Positions 11,418-22,053 of a stretch of DNA of 64,000 nucleotides are shown piece by piece. The stretch is taken from NCBI GenBank assembly GCA_002786025.1, contig NHNW01000051.1:186001-250000 (forward strand). The letters are read 5' to 3'. The DNA is from Zasmidium citrigriseum (Eukaryota > Ascomycota > Dothideomycetes > Mycosphaerellales > Mycosphaerellaceae). A model generated the notes under the pieces. That model was not told the origin of the DNA. It searched no databases and was given only the letters and a program-made list of their open reading frames with translations. Each line of letters opens with the position of its first letter. Position 1 is the first letter of the stretch. A program made the position numbers and the translations under genes.

Positions 11418-13506
11418 CGCTGGCGGGACTGAATCGAGTCAGTCCGCGAGCACCACGGCCGTCTGGTCGCGCGCTCCTTGGCGCCGGGGAGGCGAGTGCA
11501 ATCAAGGCGGCTGCATTGAAGGGGCGGAACGTAGCGATTCGGAGCGGAGCGTCGTGGCGGAGCGGCGGTAGTGTAGGTGAATGTTGTGTGTGCGGCGGCG
11601 AAGTGAGGTGAGATTGCAGCGGTTGGGAGGAGGCCGTCGAGTGCGCTCTGCGACAGGACAGGATGGGAAGGCGCGAACCGGGGGAGTGGACCCCTGCCAG
11701 ACGCCGCTGCGCTGTTCCCCACTGCACGCCAGCCCACAAGCCGACCAAGACTCCTTGGGCTGCTTCAAGCAAGAGATCTCCCTGTGGCGACCGCTGGACG
11801 TGCGACACTATCTATATACCGCCTGCAGCTGAGCAGATATCTCTCACATTCACGCGCTTGGCTGCGCTGCGCGACCAGGAAATGGCAACATCAGGGTTGG
11901 GGAAAATTAGAAGCCGACCGGGCCAAACCCAGCAGCGCACGCAAGACATCGCCGCATCGCCAGAGCCTGCCACCCCTTCCCAGTTGCAACCACTCGCGGA
12001 GCACCACGGCCCAAGCTTGGCGGGCAACAACACGTCTCGAAGACGTAGGAGGGAAGTATGCCACGACTGCTCGAGTCTTGATGCTGCGCGTACCACCACT
12101 CAAGCCTCCGCGGCACAGCACCACGTCTGCGGTCTAGCTTTTGCCCATCCAGCCTGCAGCTTCGAGAAGGCGAGCTAGCAACTCTTATGGGCTTCTATGC
12201 AGCGCTCGGCGTGCGCTCAAGCCGGTCAGACTACAAGCACTAATTTTCAGAACTAGTTGGGACGTCTTGAACTCCGGCACAAGTCGACTGCGATATTTAA
12301 TCCAGCATCGGCCCCGGGATCCTAGTCCAACTTTTCGGTCTCCGGCATTCATCCCTCGAACTTGATCAACCACCGCATCCCCATTGCATTCCGAACCGGG
12401 ATGTACCTCAGCAGACTTCAAAACAAAGTGAGGCTTGAGGACAAGCCGCTACAACCAGCCACCTGGTATCCTATCATCGAGAGTTCGCCCTCCATTGCAA
12501 GCTTATGGCGATGGGCCAGCTACAGATCGATCAACCCATCGCACGAAAACATTGTTGGCACTGGATGCTGACGCGTCCAACATATGATCGAAATGTTCCA
12601 GTGGTATTTTGCAGTATCGAAAGTCTATCATCATGGAATCCATCGTCCACAGCAATTGACGACCACCATTGCTTCCATGCCAACTCTACTTCTGGGTTCA
12701 CTTCTGGCCAGACTATGGGAGTATTAGGGCAGAAGCCTGACACCGGTCAAGCGGATTTTACATCAATGTCGCTACTACTGTCTTGAAGCACTCAGCATTA
12801 ACTCTCAGCCCTTTGAATGAAGCTGAACACAAACTGCCAAAATCGGATTGTCATGAACCGGATTCGTGTTTGGGATCGAGTTCGAGATGGCATAGCCTGC
12901 TAAGTCCAGCAACTCATCGGCAAGACTGTCGAACACATCAGACAGGTGCGTACTTTCCTGCCGCCAACACCCAGAACATCGATTCGATTACTCTTCACGC
13001 CCCAACGAAAAGCCCGGTGAATGCGTTCGAACTTCGAAAGAAGGATCACGACTTGGCACATACAAGCCGCTAAAACAGCCACTGGATGAAAGATTCGTCG
13101 TCAAACTTCAGAGATCCGCGGAGTATGGAACATGTGGCTCGAGATGCAGCCCGTCAGCGCGACCATCGTGATCAGCAGAAATACTTCTTCGGTCTACTGC
13201 CATATCACCTCATTCCTTGAAAATATGAACAACTGGTGAATACCATCGGCATGCCGACGACCCGCACATCCAGCCCTGGAGGCAGTCGGAGAAAATCCGT
13301 CCCCGCCCCTCTTGAAGCTCTAGAAGCTGAGGAGCAACCAACGTCACTCGAGCTGGGAGCTGGGTTCACGATCAAGGGTTTGTCAGACGCCTGAGCTAAC
13401 CTCGGACAGGACATACAAGGGCGTTCAATAATCAACATTCTTATAGCAGTCACCGAAACATCGTAGGTTCGACATTGCATATCTCCTATCATCAATTTTG
13501 CGAAAG
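11418..13506. other. Long intergenic region
   Basis: This 2.1 kb stretch lies between two divergent 5' ends (palH on minus, dehalogenase on plus). Reading frames up to ~200 codons occur on both strands at 11.1-12.2 kb, but they overlap one another, lack domains and look like GC-rich chance frames. The segment near palH carries GCCAAG motifs on the minus strand at 11477-11482, 11857-11862 and 12016-12021. Confidence 0.45.
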
Positions 13507-14500
13507 ATGGCGGATCAAACGCTCAAGACGCTGCACCCATGGCTGCAAGAAAACGACACCAAAGTCTCCTCAGGCGGGTTGGTCAAGAGCTATTCTCATG
13601 ATCTGGGCTCAGGCTCTGTGATGTGTGTAGTCCATGGCTGGCCTCAGAGTTCATATATGTAAGTCCTCATTCTCCAATTCCCACGTCACAGACTAACAAC
13701 ATCCCAGGTGGCGCCACGTCCTCCCCTCCTTCAAATCCACCATCTCCCTCTTCGTGGTCGAACTCCCCGGCTACGGCTTCTCCTCCCTCCCCCCAGCCCA
13801 CGACAAACGCACAGTCGGCAACCTGATCCTCGAAGCCCTCCAAAAAGTCTTCCCCTCGCGCCCCATCCTCTGGCTCGGCCACGACCGCGGCGCCCGCATC
13901 GGCCACCGCCTCATCGTCGACGCCAACCCCTCCCACAACATAACTTCCGCCATCCTGATCGACATCGTCCCGACAACAGCCCAATGGGCCGCTTTCGCCA
14001 ATCCCCTTGCAAGTGTAGCATACTACCACTGGCCCTTCCTCGCCCTCCCCAACGCCCCCCATCTCATCGAGAATTTCAATGGTGGAGGCGGCGAATTCGC
14101 CCGTCTAAACCTCGAGCGCGCAAAAGGCGCCTCCACCGCCGGCGTCGCCAAATTCCAAGAAAATCACGCCTTGGACCACTACGCGCACCAATTCTCTCTT
14201 CCAGAATGCATCGCGGGTTCTTGTGGGGACTACGCCGCAGGCGCGACTGTTGATATCACCGAGCAGGCGAAGGATCAGCAGGCTGGACGGAAAGTCGATG
14301 TGCCGGTTATGGTGATGTATTCGGCGAGTAATTTGGGGAGGATGCATGATGTGCCTAAGGTTTGGGGGGGTTGGGTGTCCGGGGAGAAGGAGGTGAGGTT
14401 TGAGGGGGTGGAGGGCGGGTTTGGTCATTATTTGCCGGAGGAGTGTCCGGAGTTGGTTGCGGGGCTTGTGGGGGAGTGGATTGGGAAGTATGGGAAATGA
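13507..14500 (+). CDS. Fluoroacetate/haloacetate dehalogenase-type alpha/beta hydrolase
   Basis: Exons are 13507-13658 and 13708-14500; the 49 bp intron has a GACTAAC branch, and the product has 314 residues with no signal peptide. The alpha/beta-hydrolase marks are in order: HGWPQSS (43-49), LPGYG (70-74), a GHDRGAR nucleophile elbow (108-114), LIDIVPT (134-140), YYHW (156-159), GDYAAGA (224-230) and GHYLPEE (290-296). These line up with the bacterial fluoroacetate dehalogenases. D110 is the expected nucleophile, R111 and R114 bind carboxylate, D136 and H291 complete the relay, and H158, W159 and Y226 match the fluoride pocket. The expected reaction is hydrolysis of fluoroacetate to glycolate plus fluoride; chloroacetates or epoxides are alternative substrates. 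It lies tail to tail, 195 bases away, with a fluoride exporter. The family is firm; the substrate is inferred. Confidence 0.85.
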
Positions 14501-14695
14501 GAATTCTCGTGGTTGTGACTGAGGATGGGCTGATGAGTGTAGGTACAGCAGAGCTGGTGGCGAGGTGAAGTTGTAAGTAAGTTCTTGTTGGATTACTATG
14601 TGCTCATATGCAGCATCTATCATCAACCTCATCTAGATCTCTCCAGTTTCTCTCTCGAAAATGCAAATGCAAATGCAATGCAACGCAAACGCTCA

Positions 14696-16486
14696 TCATC
14701 CATGAACCTTGGACGGGTATCCAGTATTACACACCGGCTGTCCAAATCCAGTGGACCACTGTACACTGCCCATAATAACAACCATCAGTCCCAACCCACC
14801 GAGCAAACTCGCCAATGCATACAAATACCCATGCTTGCGCTTCAGACCGTTGATCTCGGAGACCCAGGTACTGACTGTGGTTAAACACCCACAGAACCCA
14901 TCCATGATGCCCTGCAGGATCTGGCAGCCGACGCGGCCACCGCCGTTCAGACCGTTGACGCCGACCCCGACGTGCTGGATGTCGTAGCACATCCCCTCGA
15001 TCGCCGTGCCGAGCATATTGACGGCGAAGGTTCCTAACGGAAATGCTGCGACGAGGCCGTTGAGTTTGAGACTGGCGTAGAAGCGAGTTAGGCAGCCTAG
15101 CGGGGCGAATACGAGGGCGAAGAGAACTTCTCCGCGCCAGGTCTCGTTCATCCAGGAGCCACGGGATGAGGGGCCTGAAGGGCGGTCTGGGGGCCAGATG
15201 GACATAACGACTGCTCCTAGCCAGCAACCCCAGCCTAGGAAGACCATTAAGGGGTCCAGGATTCGGCGGACGAAGACTACGGGGAGGGAGGGTGTGTAGC
15301 TCTCTAGGAAGATGGCGATGTGGGCTCCTACCATCAGGGCGCCGAGGGACAGAGCCAGGGTGCTGAAGATGACGGCCAGTAAGGCTTCGAAGGAGTAGCC
15401 ACCGTTTCGGCCGACGTAACTTGATGGAACGACTGCGTTGGGTCCTATAGGGTAGGGATGGTTGACTGGCGAGGGGAGGTTATTCGACATGGCCAAGAAG
15501 AAGTCCCTGGCGAAGCTGGAGAAGGAAGTGAAGCTCCCACAAAACCCCGTCGCCAGGCCGATGTAGAGTGGGATGGTCTTCTTGCGCTTCATGAGTTCGG
15601 CTTTGTTGATCGTCTCCAGATCCGCATGTTTATCATCCTGCACAGCCTCTTCTCGTGATCTGTCCCGAAAGAGGCCTTGGTCTTCAGACAGGAAGCCCAT
15701 GACGAGTGACCCGCCAACGTTGGCCCATATCACAGGCGTCGTTACAGGTGCGCCGGGATAGAAGGTGAGCCATTGCACGCCAAGTCGTGCCAATGTCCCC
15801 AGGATGGAGAAGAAGATCAGGTAGGAAATGGTGTAGATTTCCGTCAGCCATCTGGGCACTGCGCTCGACTCAGGCATATAGTCTCGCGGGTGTCTGCTCG
15901 AGTACGGCCGGTCATTCGATGATGATGAGCCAGAGAGTTCTGTTTGGTCCTGGTCCTGGGTATATGGCCTGCTCTGCGTATTCCCTTGTGTTGTGGCGGC
16001 AGAGAAGCGCTCTGTTTTCGGTACCGGCGGCAATGCTTCCACCTCTGAAATATTCTTGTTCTGACTGTTGGAGCCGCTCGGTCGTCTGCGCATGGCATAA
16101 GGCTGACTGAAGTTGGGTACAGGGTGTAGGCCAAGACCACCAGGATGTTGCTGTCTCCCACGTTCATCCTCGAGGTGCGGCCGCTCGTCCTCGCTGCCCT
16201 GCACCGGCGACGGGACCGCATTTTCATCTACATTTCCGAAGTCGCCGGGTTGCTGGTAGCTCGCGGGACGCTTCCCTTTCGATCTCGAAGTGCCCTGTGT
16301 GGCCTGGCTGGCTCCAGATGGCGGGCGTGAGCGGCGGTTGATGCGCTGGCTGTCGTAGTAGCTTTGTCGCCGACTGCTGCCCACTGTGCTCGTGGATTCC
16401 CTGCGCTCCCGTCTGTAGTCCGGCCGGCCATGTTCCTCGTCGAAGACCGGCTCGTCCGGGTACTGGACATCCCTCTCGGCGGCCAT
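14696..16486 (-). CDS. FEX1: Fluoride exporter FEX (double CrcB/Fluc)
   Basis: FEX proteins are plasma-membrane fluoride channels that keep cytosolic fluoride low. The single exon encodes 596 residues. A disordered, Ser/Arg-rich N-terminus of about 210 residues precedes two CrcB/Fluc domains (roughly 215-395 and 405-590). This is the fused form known from eukaryotes. Domain 1 has GTLARL, WANVGGSLVMG (N256) and a phenylalanine box GSFTSFSSF (F319, F322, F325). Domain 2 has GCLTRF and FAVNMLGT (N490), but its box reads CLTTVSTW, with V538 and W541 where phenylalanines would be expected. One good and one degenerate pore agrees with what is known for yeast FEX. The long N-terminal tail is not needed in the yeast protein and may be regulatory. 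It converges with the dehalogenase gene. Confidence 0.93.
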   Translation of the reverse strand: MAAERDVQYPDEPVFDEEHGRPDYRRERRESTSTVGSSRRQSYYDSQRINRRSRPPSGASQATQGTSRSKGKRPASYQQPGDFGNVDENAVPSPVQGSEDERPHLEDERGRQQHPGGLGLHPVPNFSQPYAMRRRPSGSNSQNKNISEVEALPPVPKTERFSAATTQGNTQSRPYTQDQDQTELSGSSSSNDRPYSSRHPRDYMPESSAVPRWLTEIYTISYLIFFSILGTLARLGVQWLTFYPGAPVTTPVIWANVGGSLVMGFLSEDQGLFRDRSREEAVQDDKHADLETINKAELMKRKKTIPLYIGLATGFCGSFTSFSSFARDFFLAMSNNLPSPVNHPYPIGPNAVVPSSYVGRNGGYSFEALLAVIFSTLALSLGALMVGAHIAIFLESYTPSLPVVFVRRILDPLMVFLGWGCWLGAVVMSIWPPDRPSGPSSRGSWMNETWRGEVLFALVFAPLGCLTRFYASLKLNGLVAAFPLGTFAVNMLGTAIEGMCYDIQHVGVGVNGLNGGGRVGCQILQGIMDGFCGCLTTVSTWVSEINGLKRKHGYLYALASLLGGLGLMVVIMGSVQWSTGFGQPVCNTGYPSKVHG

Positions 16487-17118
16487 GGGACAGACCCATG
16501 CGCTCCCGAGCCCGATTGATTGTTGCCGCAGTCGCTACCAGGGAATGGCGACAGCAGCGCCGGGATGTGTCTCAGGAGATCCAGGCATCGAGAAAACAGA
16601 AATCGGGAGGAAGGGAAGACGCGCACCGCCGCGGCTCTTGGACATTGCGGTTTGGAAGTGTCAACGGCTGCACTCGCTAATCTCTCCTGGTGGGAGATGT
16701 GGCCAATCGTTCAGCATGAGGCACACGGCACAACACACGCCAGCGAGTCAATCTATCTCAGCGGGCTCAGACATCTCGAGGGGAAAAGTCCAGGCCGTGA
16801 ATACGTGAGATGAAATACACCACCTTCTTTTCATCACTGCGAGTATCCTAGATTATCAATCAACATTCGGGCCTTTCATGAGACGGTGCTGTAACAACAG
16901 CAGTCTCTGATCAATGTGTTCCTGTCTCAACGCTGAGCCACAGCTGAGAGGAGAGGCGACCCCACCGTCGGAGCTCACCTCGTCTTTGTTGCCCTATCAC
17001 CTCTATCTATTGTGGTGATACGTACGCCTGTTTGCCAATCCATTTGCTCTACCACATATATGTCCTCAACCACTCACCTTAGCAAATCCTACTCATCACG
17101 CATACCTTCAAGACGACC
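16487..17118. other. Intergenic between divergent FEX and UPRT genes
   Basis: This shared 5' region lies between the FEX gene (minus) and the UPRT gene (plus). Small frames are present without coding support. Confidence 0.45.
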
Positions 17119-17895
17119 ATGTCCAACATCCACATCTCCAGCCATCCCTGCGCCAAGGCGAAGCTCTCCCTCCTCCGATCCACCTCAACCAATGCCAAAG
17201 ACACTCGAGCGTTAATCCACGAGATCGCAACGATTGTCGCGTGCGATGCCTTCGCACATGGCCTCTCGGTGCAGCAGACTGGAACAGTAAGTCGTTCGTC
17301 CCATGGACATCGCAACGCTCTCAGCCACCATCGGCTGACCCACGTGCAGCAGGAGATCGTGGATGGCTAACGGTATGGCATTGTCCATGTGTAGGACCAG
17401 TCTCCACTCGGATACGACTACACCAAAGAAGACATCTCGCCGAACAACCTCAGTCTCGTTCCTATCCTGCGATCCGGTTTGAGCATGGTAGAAGCTATCC
17501 AAGCATTGCTTCCTTCCCCGGTCTCCGTCCACCATTTGGGAATGTATCGGGAAAAGAGCACGCTGCAGCCTGTGGAATACTACAATAATCTGCCATACCA
17601 CAAAGCAGGGGAAGAGGATCACATCCCCGAGTTGGCCATCATCGTTGATCCTATCATCGCAACTGGCTCGACTGTATGTGCAGCCATTGAGACTCTAAGA
17701 GATTGGGGCGTGAAGCGGATCATCTCGATCAACATCCTTGCCAGCGAGTCCGGTCTTCAAAGAGCTGCGGAAGCATGGCCTGAAGGTGTTGAGCTGTGGG
17801 TTGGAGGAGTGGATAAAGAGACGGATGCGAAGGGTATGATCAAGCCTGGACTGGGTGACATTGGTGATAGACTTTACTTGACTATGGGCAAGTGA
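17119..17895 (+). CDS. Uracil phosphoribosyltransferase-family protein
   Basis: UPRT converts uracil and PRPP to UMP in pyrimidine salvage. Exons are 17119-17286 and 17395-17895; the 108 bp intron has a GTAAG donor, a GGCTAAC branch and a TGTAG acceptor, and the product has 222 residues. Family marks are ILRSGLSMVEA (base and phosphate contact), the PRPP loop VDPIIATGSTVCAA and the C-terminal GLGDIGDRLYLT. Length fits FUR1-like enzymes without their N-terminal extension. The first 56 residues, with K/R and a helical LLRSTSTNAKDTRALIHEI segment, also follow the family. Some fungal and animal members of this fold lack uracil activity, so the exact substrate is inferred. Confidence 0.9.
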
Positions 17896-19577
17896 ATGAC
17901 GGGGATCGTTGCAAGATGAGGAACGGGATATGAGATGATGAAATAGAGCTATCAAAAGACCAAAAGACTGTCTCGATCTTTCATCCCTGCTTTTTCATCG
18001 GCTTCTCATCGCAATACATATACATTGAGCCCTCAGCCCATGTCCAATCTGCAGAAAAGCTTCTTATACAACACCAACCTCGCATCGCCCAACGATTGGC
18101 CTGCAACCCATCACTATCGTAATAACACGCTATCGACCGACAACAACGCAAGACGCGACTCAGATCGCGTCTTTCTTCACATGCAGATCTGGGATCAAGA
18201 AGGCCCGACATTTAGGCTTTTAAGCTCGCGGGAGATCGGCGTGCCCCTGGACCTATTTTAACCTCACCCTCATCTCGACTGGCAACCGTTTTCTTCTTCA
18301 CAGCCACGAATGGACGCGGCCTCGAGTCCGCCTCTGATGCAACAGATGGATCGGGAGCCTGGAGATCCACTCGGGTCGAGTTTCAAGATGAGAAAAGATG
18401 TGAAGTCTGATAGAGGCGCTTGGCCTTGTTATTCGTCTGCTCGGAGACGCGTGGGAGGCACAGAAGAGGGCATCGGACTCCGGACTGATCTACAACAGCA
18501 GTCCCCGAAGCTCTTTCATCAGCTGTGGCATTGACGAAGAACTGTTGCGAAGATGCGAGCAAACTAAAGAGCATGCGTCCTCTGGCGATGCCTGCACGCG
18601 ATACATCTATACCACAGCCTGGACTCTTCATCTTGGCTCTGTCGTTGAGGATGACAGCCGATGGAGGAGTTGTTGCGTGCAGCATGCGTGCGTGGGAACC
18701 ACGAAAGAATTGTGATCATCGGGTCTTCAGCCGAGGCGGCTCGCGAAATTGGACAGAAACGTTTGCTCACAGCAGCACAGAACCCAAGGCGATTTTGCGA
18801 CTCGACAGTCATGCAACGGCCAGCGGAACGCCTCAAATGCCACAAACTTTGCCGATGGCCTTCGACCTCTCGACGGCAGAACACAGCAGCAGGTCGAGAG
18901 GAAGAGGCCGGAAGCATTCGAGATACGCAGCTCTCAACCAGAATTGCCGACGATTCTTGGCATCAACACGGCTATGAGTTGCTCGAAGGACATGGAGCGA
19001 TATGGGAATTCTGTATCCTCAAAGACCACCTCCGGACGCCACATCGACCCGTGCCGCTGCGACGAGCCTCATCTTTGGTCCGCTGCCGTTCGCAGCCAAA
19101 GGTACCGTCAACTTCCCCCATGTGGCCAAGTGCCGTCGATCAACATAGCACTACATCTCTAACACAAAAGCGCCTACTACTTACGGTCTTAGCTTTCTTC
19201 ACGTCGACAACGTTCGCCTTGATGTCTCAATGTCTGTTGACCGTTGCTGCGTACGCTTTACTGCGTGAAGCGACAGTGAGGTGGAGGATCTTGATTCGCC
19301 TGGGCAACATGACGAGGTTGGCAAGGTCCACACGGGGACGCTCCTTTCTGCCCGTTTTGACTGCTGCAGGTCTGATAAAGGTCATTGCCCACATCCCACC
19401 TGCTTCCTTCTGTAACTGTTCGCTCACTCACACCACCTGTCACTCGTTCGAGGCAACATCACATCACAAGACCTCTTGGCTATCGCTTCTTACACATCCT
19501 GCAAACCAGCAGACGGGGACGAATCTCGATATCGATTGGAGAACCTCACCCACCACTAACACCACACACCCGCCGGG
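17896..19577. other. Long intergenic region upstream of the repeat precursor
   Basis: A plus-strand frame stays open for ~326 codons (18661-19641), but it has no domain, no internal splice signals and overlaps the next gene's start in another frame. Overlapping frames on both strands are equally long for their context. I do not call a gene. The 3' part presumably holds the promoter of the secreted repeat protein. Confidence 0.4.
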
Positions 19578-20867
19578 ATGCAATTCCTCACAGTTACCCT
19601 CGCGCTCAGCGCGACGGTGCAAGCCTTTCCCATTTGGATGAAGAGAGCCGACCTCAACACTACACTCGTGAATGCTGAGGATGGTGCCCAGGATACCGTC
19701 GGATCAACCGTGAAGCTCATCAACGGACGTGCCGATGTTGCTACCACCGTGAACAACACCCTCAGTGGCACCCAAGGATCCGTTCAAAGCGTCGCAGACC
19801 TCATCAACACCCGGAGAGCCGACACCAACAGCGTATCGAATACCGTTACCGAGGCCACCGACAACGTTCAAGGCACAATCGACTCAACTGCATCCCTTGT
19901 CAACACCAAGAAGAACAAGCGCCAAGCTGATGCATCGAGCGTAACGAACACCGTCGACGAGACCGTGGACAGCCTTCAAGGCACCGTAAACTCGACTACT
20001 GCTCTCGTCAACAACAAGCGTGACAACAGTGTCACCACTACCGAGGAATCTGTTGTTGAGAACGTTGAAGGCACAGTCCAGAGCGCTGCCAACCTGATCA
20101 ATACCTCGAAGCGCGCCGACGACAACAGCGTGACCTCGACTACGGACCAAGCGACTGAGAATGCTCAGGGCACCGTCCAGTCGGCCGCTAACCTTGTCAA
20201 CACTGGCAAGCGATCTCCCGCCGACAACAGCCTTACGACCACCGTGTCTGATGCCGAGGACAACCTCCAATCGACTGTCAAAGATACTGCCAATCTGGTC
20301 AACACCGGCAAGCGTGACGGTACCAGCGTGACTGCTGTTACCGACGAGGTTGTCTCCAACGTTCAGGGCACGCAGGGCGATTTGCTCGGGCTTGTGCACA
20401 CTGACAAACGCGACACTGTCTCGACCACTGTCGACGATGCTATCAACGGCCTTCAAAAGTCGGCCCAGTCCACCGAGGACCTTGTCAACACCAAGCGTGC
20501 CAGCGTCACCGAGACTGAGGGCGAGGTTGTCGACACTGTCCAGGGTGTCCAGGAATCCGTCACCGAGCTCGTCAACTCCCCAACCAACTCGACTCGCCGC
20601 AGCACTGTGACCGAGGTCGAGGAGCAGGTCGTTGACGGCGCTGGCGAGATCCAGGACTCCGCTGCCAGCCTTGTCAACCGCCGGGATGACCCCACTGCCC
20701 TCCTGACGGACACCATTTCGACACTCACTGGCCGTGCCGAGCAAATCTTCAAGCGTGTCGCCGACGAGACCTCTGCCGTGACCGACCTGCTTGCAACCGT
20801 AAGTTTCTTTCATCCACACCTCATCACACATACTGACCCACCATCCCAGCTCACCGGCTCATCATAA
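19578..20867 (+). CDS. Secreted repeat protein with dibasic (Kex2-type) sites
   Basis: The 412-residue product comes from exons 19578-20798 and 20850-20867. The 51 bp intron has a GTAAG donor and a CCCAG acceptor and contains no in-frame stop, so retention would insert 17 residues. The protein starts with a signal peptide (MQFLTVTLALSATVQA) and then FPIWMKR. The rest is about 12 repeats of 24-35 residues, each ending in a dibasic pair: KR23, RR80, KNKR115, KR148, KR179, KR212, KR246, KR278, KR307, RR341, RR369 and KR393. One earlier site is degenerate (GR51). The repeat core is SVT-T-, VQGTVQSAANLVNT, then KR. There are no cysteines or transmembrane segments. The layout fits a Golgi Kex2-processed repeat precursor that releases a family of similar Thr/Asn/Val-rich peptides. 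No dikaritin-type tailoring genes are nearby, so a surface-active or structural peptide role is at least as likely as a modified peptide. Confidence 0.82.
   Translation: MQFLTVTLALSATVQAFPIWMKRADLNTTLVNAEDGAQDTVGSTVKLINGRADVATTVNNTLSGTQGSVQSVADLINTRRADTNSVSNTVTEATDNVQGTIDSTASLVNTKKNKRQADASSVTNTVDETVDSLQGTVNSTTALVNNKRDNSVTTTEESVVENVEGTVQSAANLINTSKRADDNSVTSTTDQATENAQGTVQSAANLVNTGKRSPADNSLTTTVSDAEDNLQSTVKDTANLVNTGKRDGTSVTAVTDEVVSNVQGTQGDLLGLVHTDKRDTVSTTVDDAINGLQKSAQSTEDLVNTKRASVTETEGEVVDTVQGVQESVTELVNSPTNSTRRSTVTEVEEQVVDGAGEIQDSAASLVNRRDDPTALLTDTISTLTGRAEQIFKRVADETSAVTDLLATVSFFHPHLITHTDPPSQLTGSS
19647..20756 (+). repeat. Twelve degenerate in-frame repeats ending in dibasic codons
   Basis: Units run over residues 24-51, 52-80, 81-115, 116-148, 149-179, 180-212, 213-246, 247-278, 279-307, 308-341, 342-369 and 370-393. 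Repeats 6 and 7 are the closest to the consensus. The protein pattern is better conserved than the DNA, which suggests selection on the peptide rather than a recent expansion. Confidence 0.8.
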
Positions 20868-21423
20868 GTCCCTTGCACATTTGCTTCAAAACCGCAGTTG
20901 TTTATGCTCCAACCTGACGCCTGGCCACGAAACGGGAACGAAAGAAAGCTCGCGCTGCTGCCATACATGCTATTTTTACTGGAGTCGTCTAATGGGAAGA
21001 AAGGAGAGAGGCGTTTTCACGGCCTCAATATCCTCACGAAAGAACAACAGCAACTGCATTTATTCTAATGACCCCCTTACGTTGGCTGGCATCTGCCTTG
21101 TGTATAATACCCTAGCTTTTTTTACTACTGCACGCGTGGTCTGGCCAGCCATGCCCCCTTATGAAACCATTACGAAGAGCGTTCGAGCGCTGACTGAGAG
21201 GAGAGAAATTTGGATGCGAGGAGAGAGATTCTTGGCAGTGAAATGGAACGATGTGTGTCCTACTGAACATGATTTCTACCCTTTTCCTTGTCGTCTCATC
21301 ATTGACCTTATCGATGCAGTGAACTTCTCAGAGAGCCAACATCATCCGGCCTGGTTGAAGACCAGACTTTAAGCACCAACACAACTTCAACAATCACCCT
21401 CTCCGATCCGTCATATCGATCTC
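20868..21423. other. Intergenic between convergent genes
   Basis: This contains the 3' side of the repeat precursor and of the secreted orphan that follows on the minus strand. A chance frame at 20881-21372 has no coding support. Confidence 0.4.
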
Positions 21424-22053
21424 CTACGAGTTCTGTTCCCCTGCATAGCCTGCGTTCAACAGCTCCTCTGCAACCGCTGCTCGATTGACCGGCATGCCAC
21501 CAATGGCAGACGGAATCGTTAGGAACCCTTGAAGAGTTTTGATCTGGCAGTCGGAGAGGTCCCAATTGAAATTCATGCCGGCGTGAATGTTGAGTGGCAG
21601 GGCAATGGAGTGCAGGACGCCCGTGATCTGTTCGAAACATTTGTCAGTGACCTCCCGTCGATGATCGAGAAGCGGGCTCACAATCTCAAGCTCCGTATGC
21701 GTCGTCCCATTCCCATAATCCGTCGACGCCGGCTCCGAAGTCGGATACACCTTATAAAACACCTGCCTCACTCCCAAAGCAAAGTCTCGAATCGTGCTGG
21801 CATCGGTTGCTACTGTGAAGCCCGGGGCGCCGTCGATGTAGAGGATGAGTTGAGCGTCGGGTTTCAAGGGGAGCTGTTGGAGGAATTTGGCTGTGGCTCC
21901 GGGTGTCATGTCGCTGAAGGCTGGGGCGACGCCGTTGAGTTCGTCGATGCGGTATTGGGCTGTGCATGGTGTTACTCGTTCGATGAGGGGAGAGGCGAGG
22001 GTTGAGGTGATGGGGGCGAGGGTGATTGTAGTGATTGCTTTGGTGAGGAGCAT
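21424..22053 (-). CDS. Putative secreted protein of unknown function
   Basis: I do not recognise this 209-residue protein. The start at 22053 was chosen because it gives a plausible secretion signal (MLLTKAITTITLAPITSTLA). The open frame runs on to 22797, but that upstream part is Arg/Ser-rich, runs antisense to the end of the neighbouring transporter and looks non-coding. The mature part has few cysteines (one near the N-terminus in TPCTAQYRIDE, one in DKCFEQ and one in LSDCQIK). It contains a hydrophobic AQLILYIDGAPGFTVAT stretch and one NGT sequon. It could be a wall, effector or enzyme-like protein. Confidence 0.6.
   Translation of the reverse strand: MLLTKAITTITLAPITSTLASPLIERVTPCTAQYRIDELNGVAPAFSDMTPGATAKFLQQLPLKPDAQLILYIDGAPGFTVATDASTIRDFALGVRQVFYKVYPTSEPASTDYGNGTTHTELEIVSPLLDHRREVTDKCFEQITGVLHSIALPLNIHAGMNFNWDLSDCQIKTLQGFLTIPSAIGGMPVNRAAVAEELLNAGYAGEQNS

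Noticed and set aside
18661..19641. Open frame of 326 codons upstream of the repeat precursor
   Set aside because: No domain, no codon bias, overlaps the true start of the next gene in another frame, and equally long overlapping frames exist nearby.
19884..20831. Long minus-strand frame antisense to the repeat precursor
   Set aside because: It is a mirror of the repeat codons (Val/Asp/Gly-rich shadow) with no signal or domain of its own.
19578..20867. Dikaritin (ustiloxin-like) precursor
   Set aside because: Units are long, lack the Tyr-containing core, and no DUF3328-type oxidase or other tailoring gene lies nearby.
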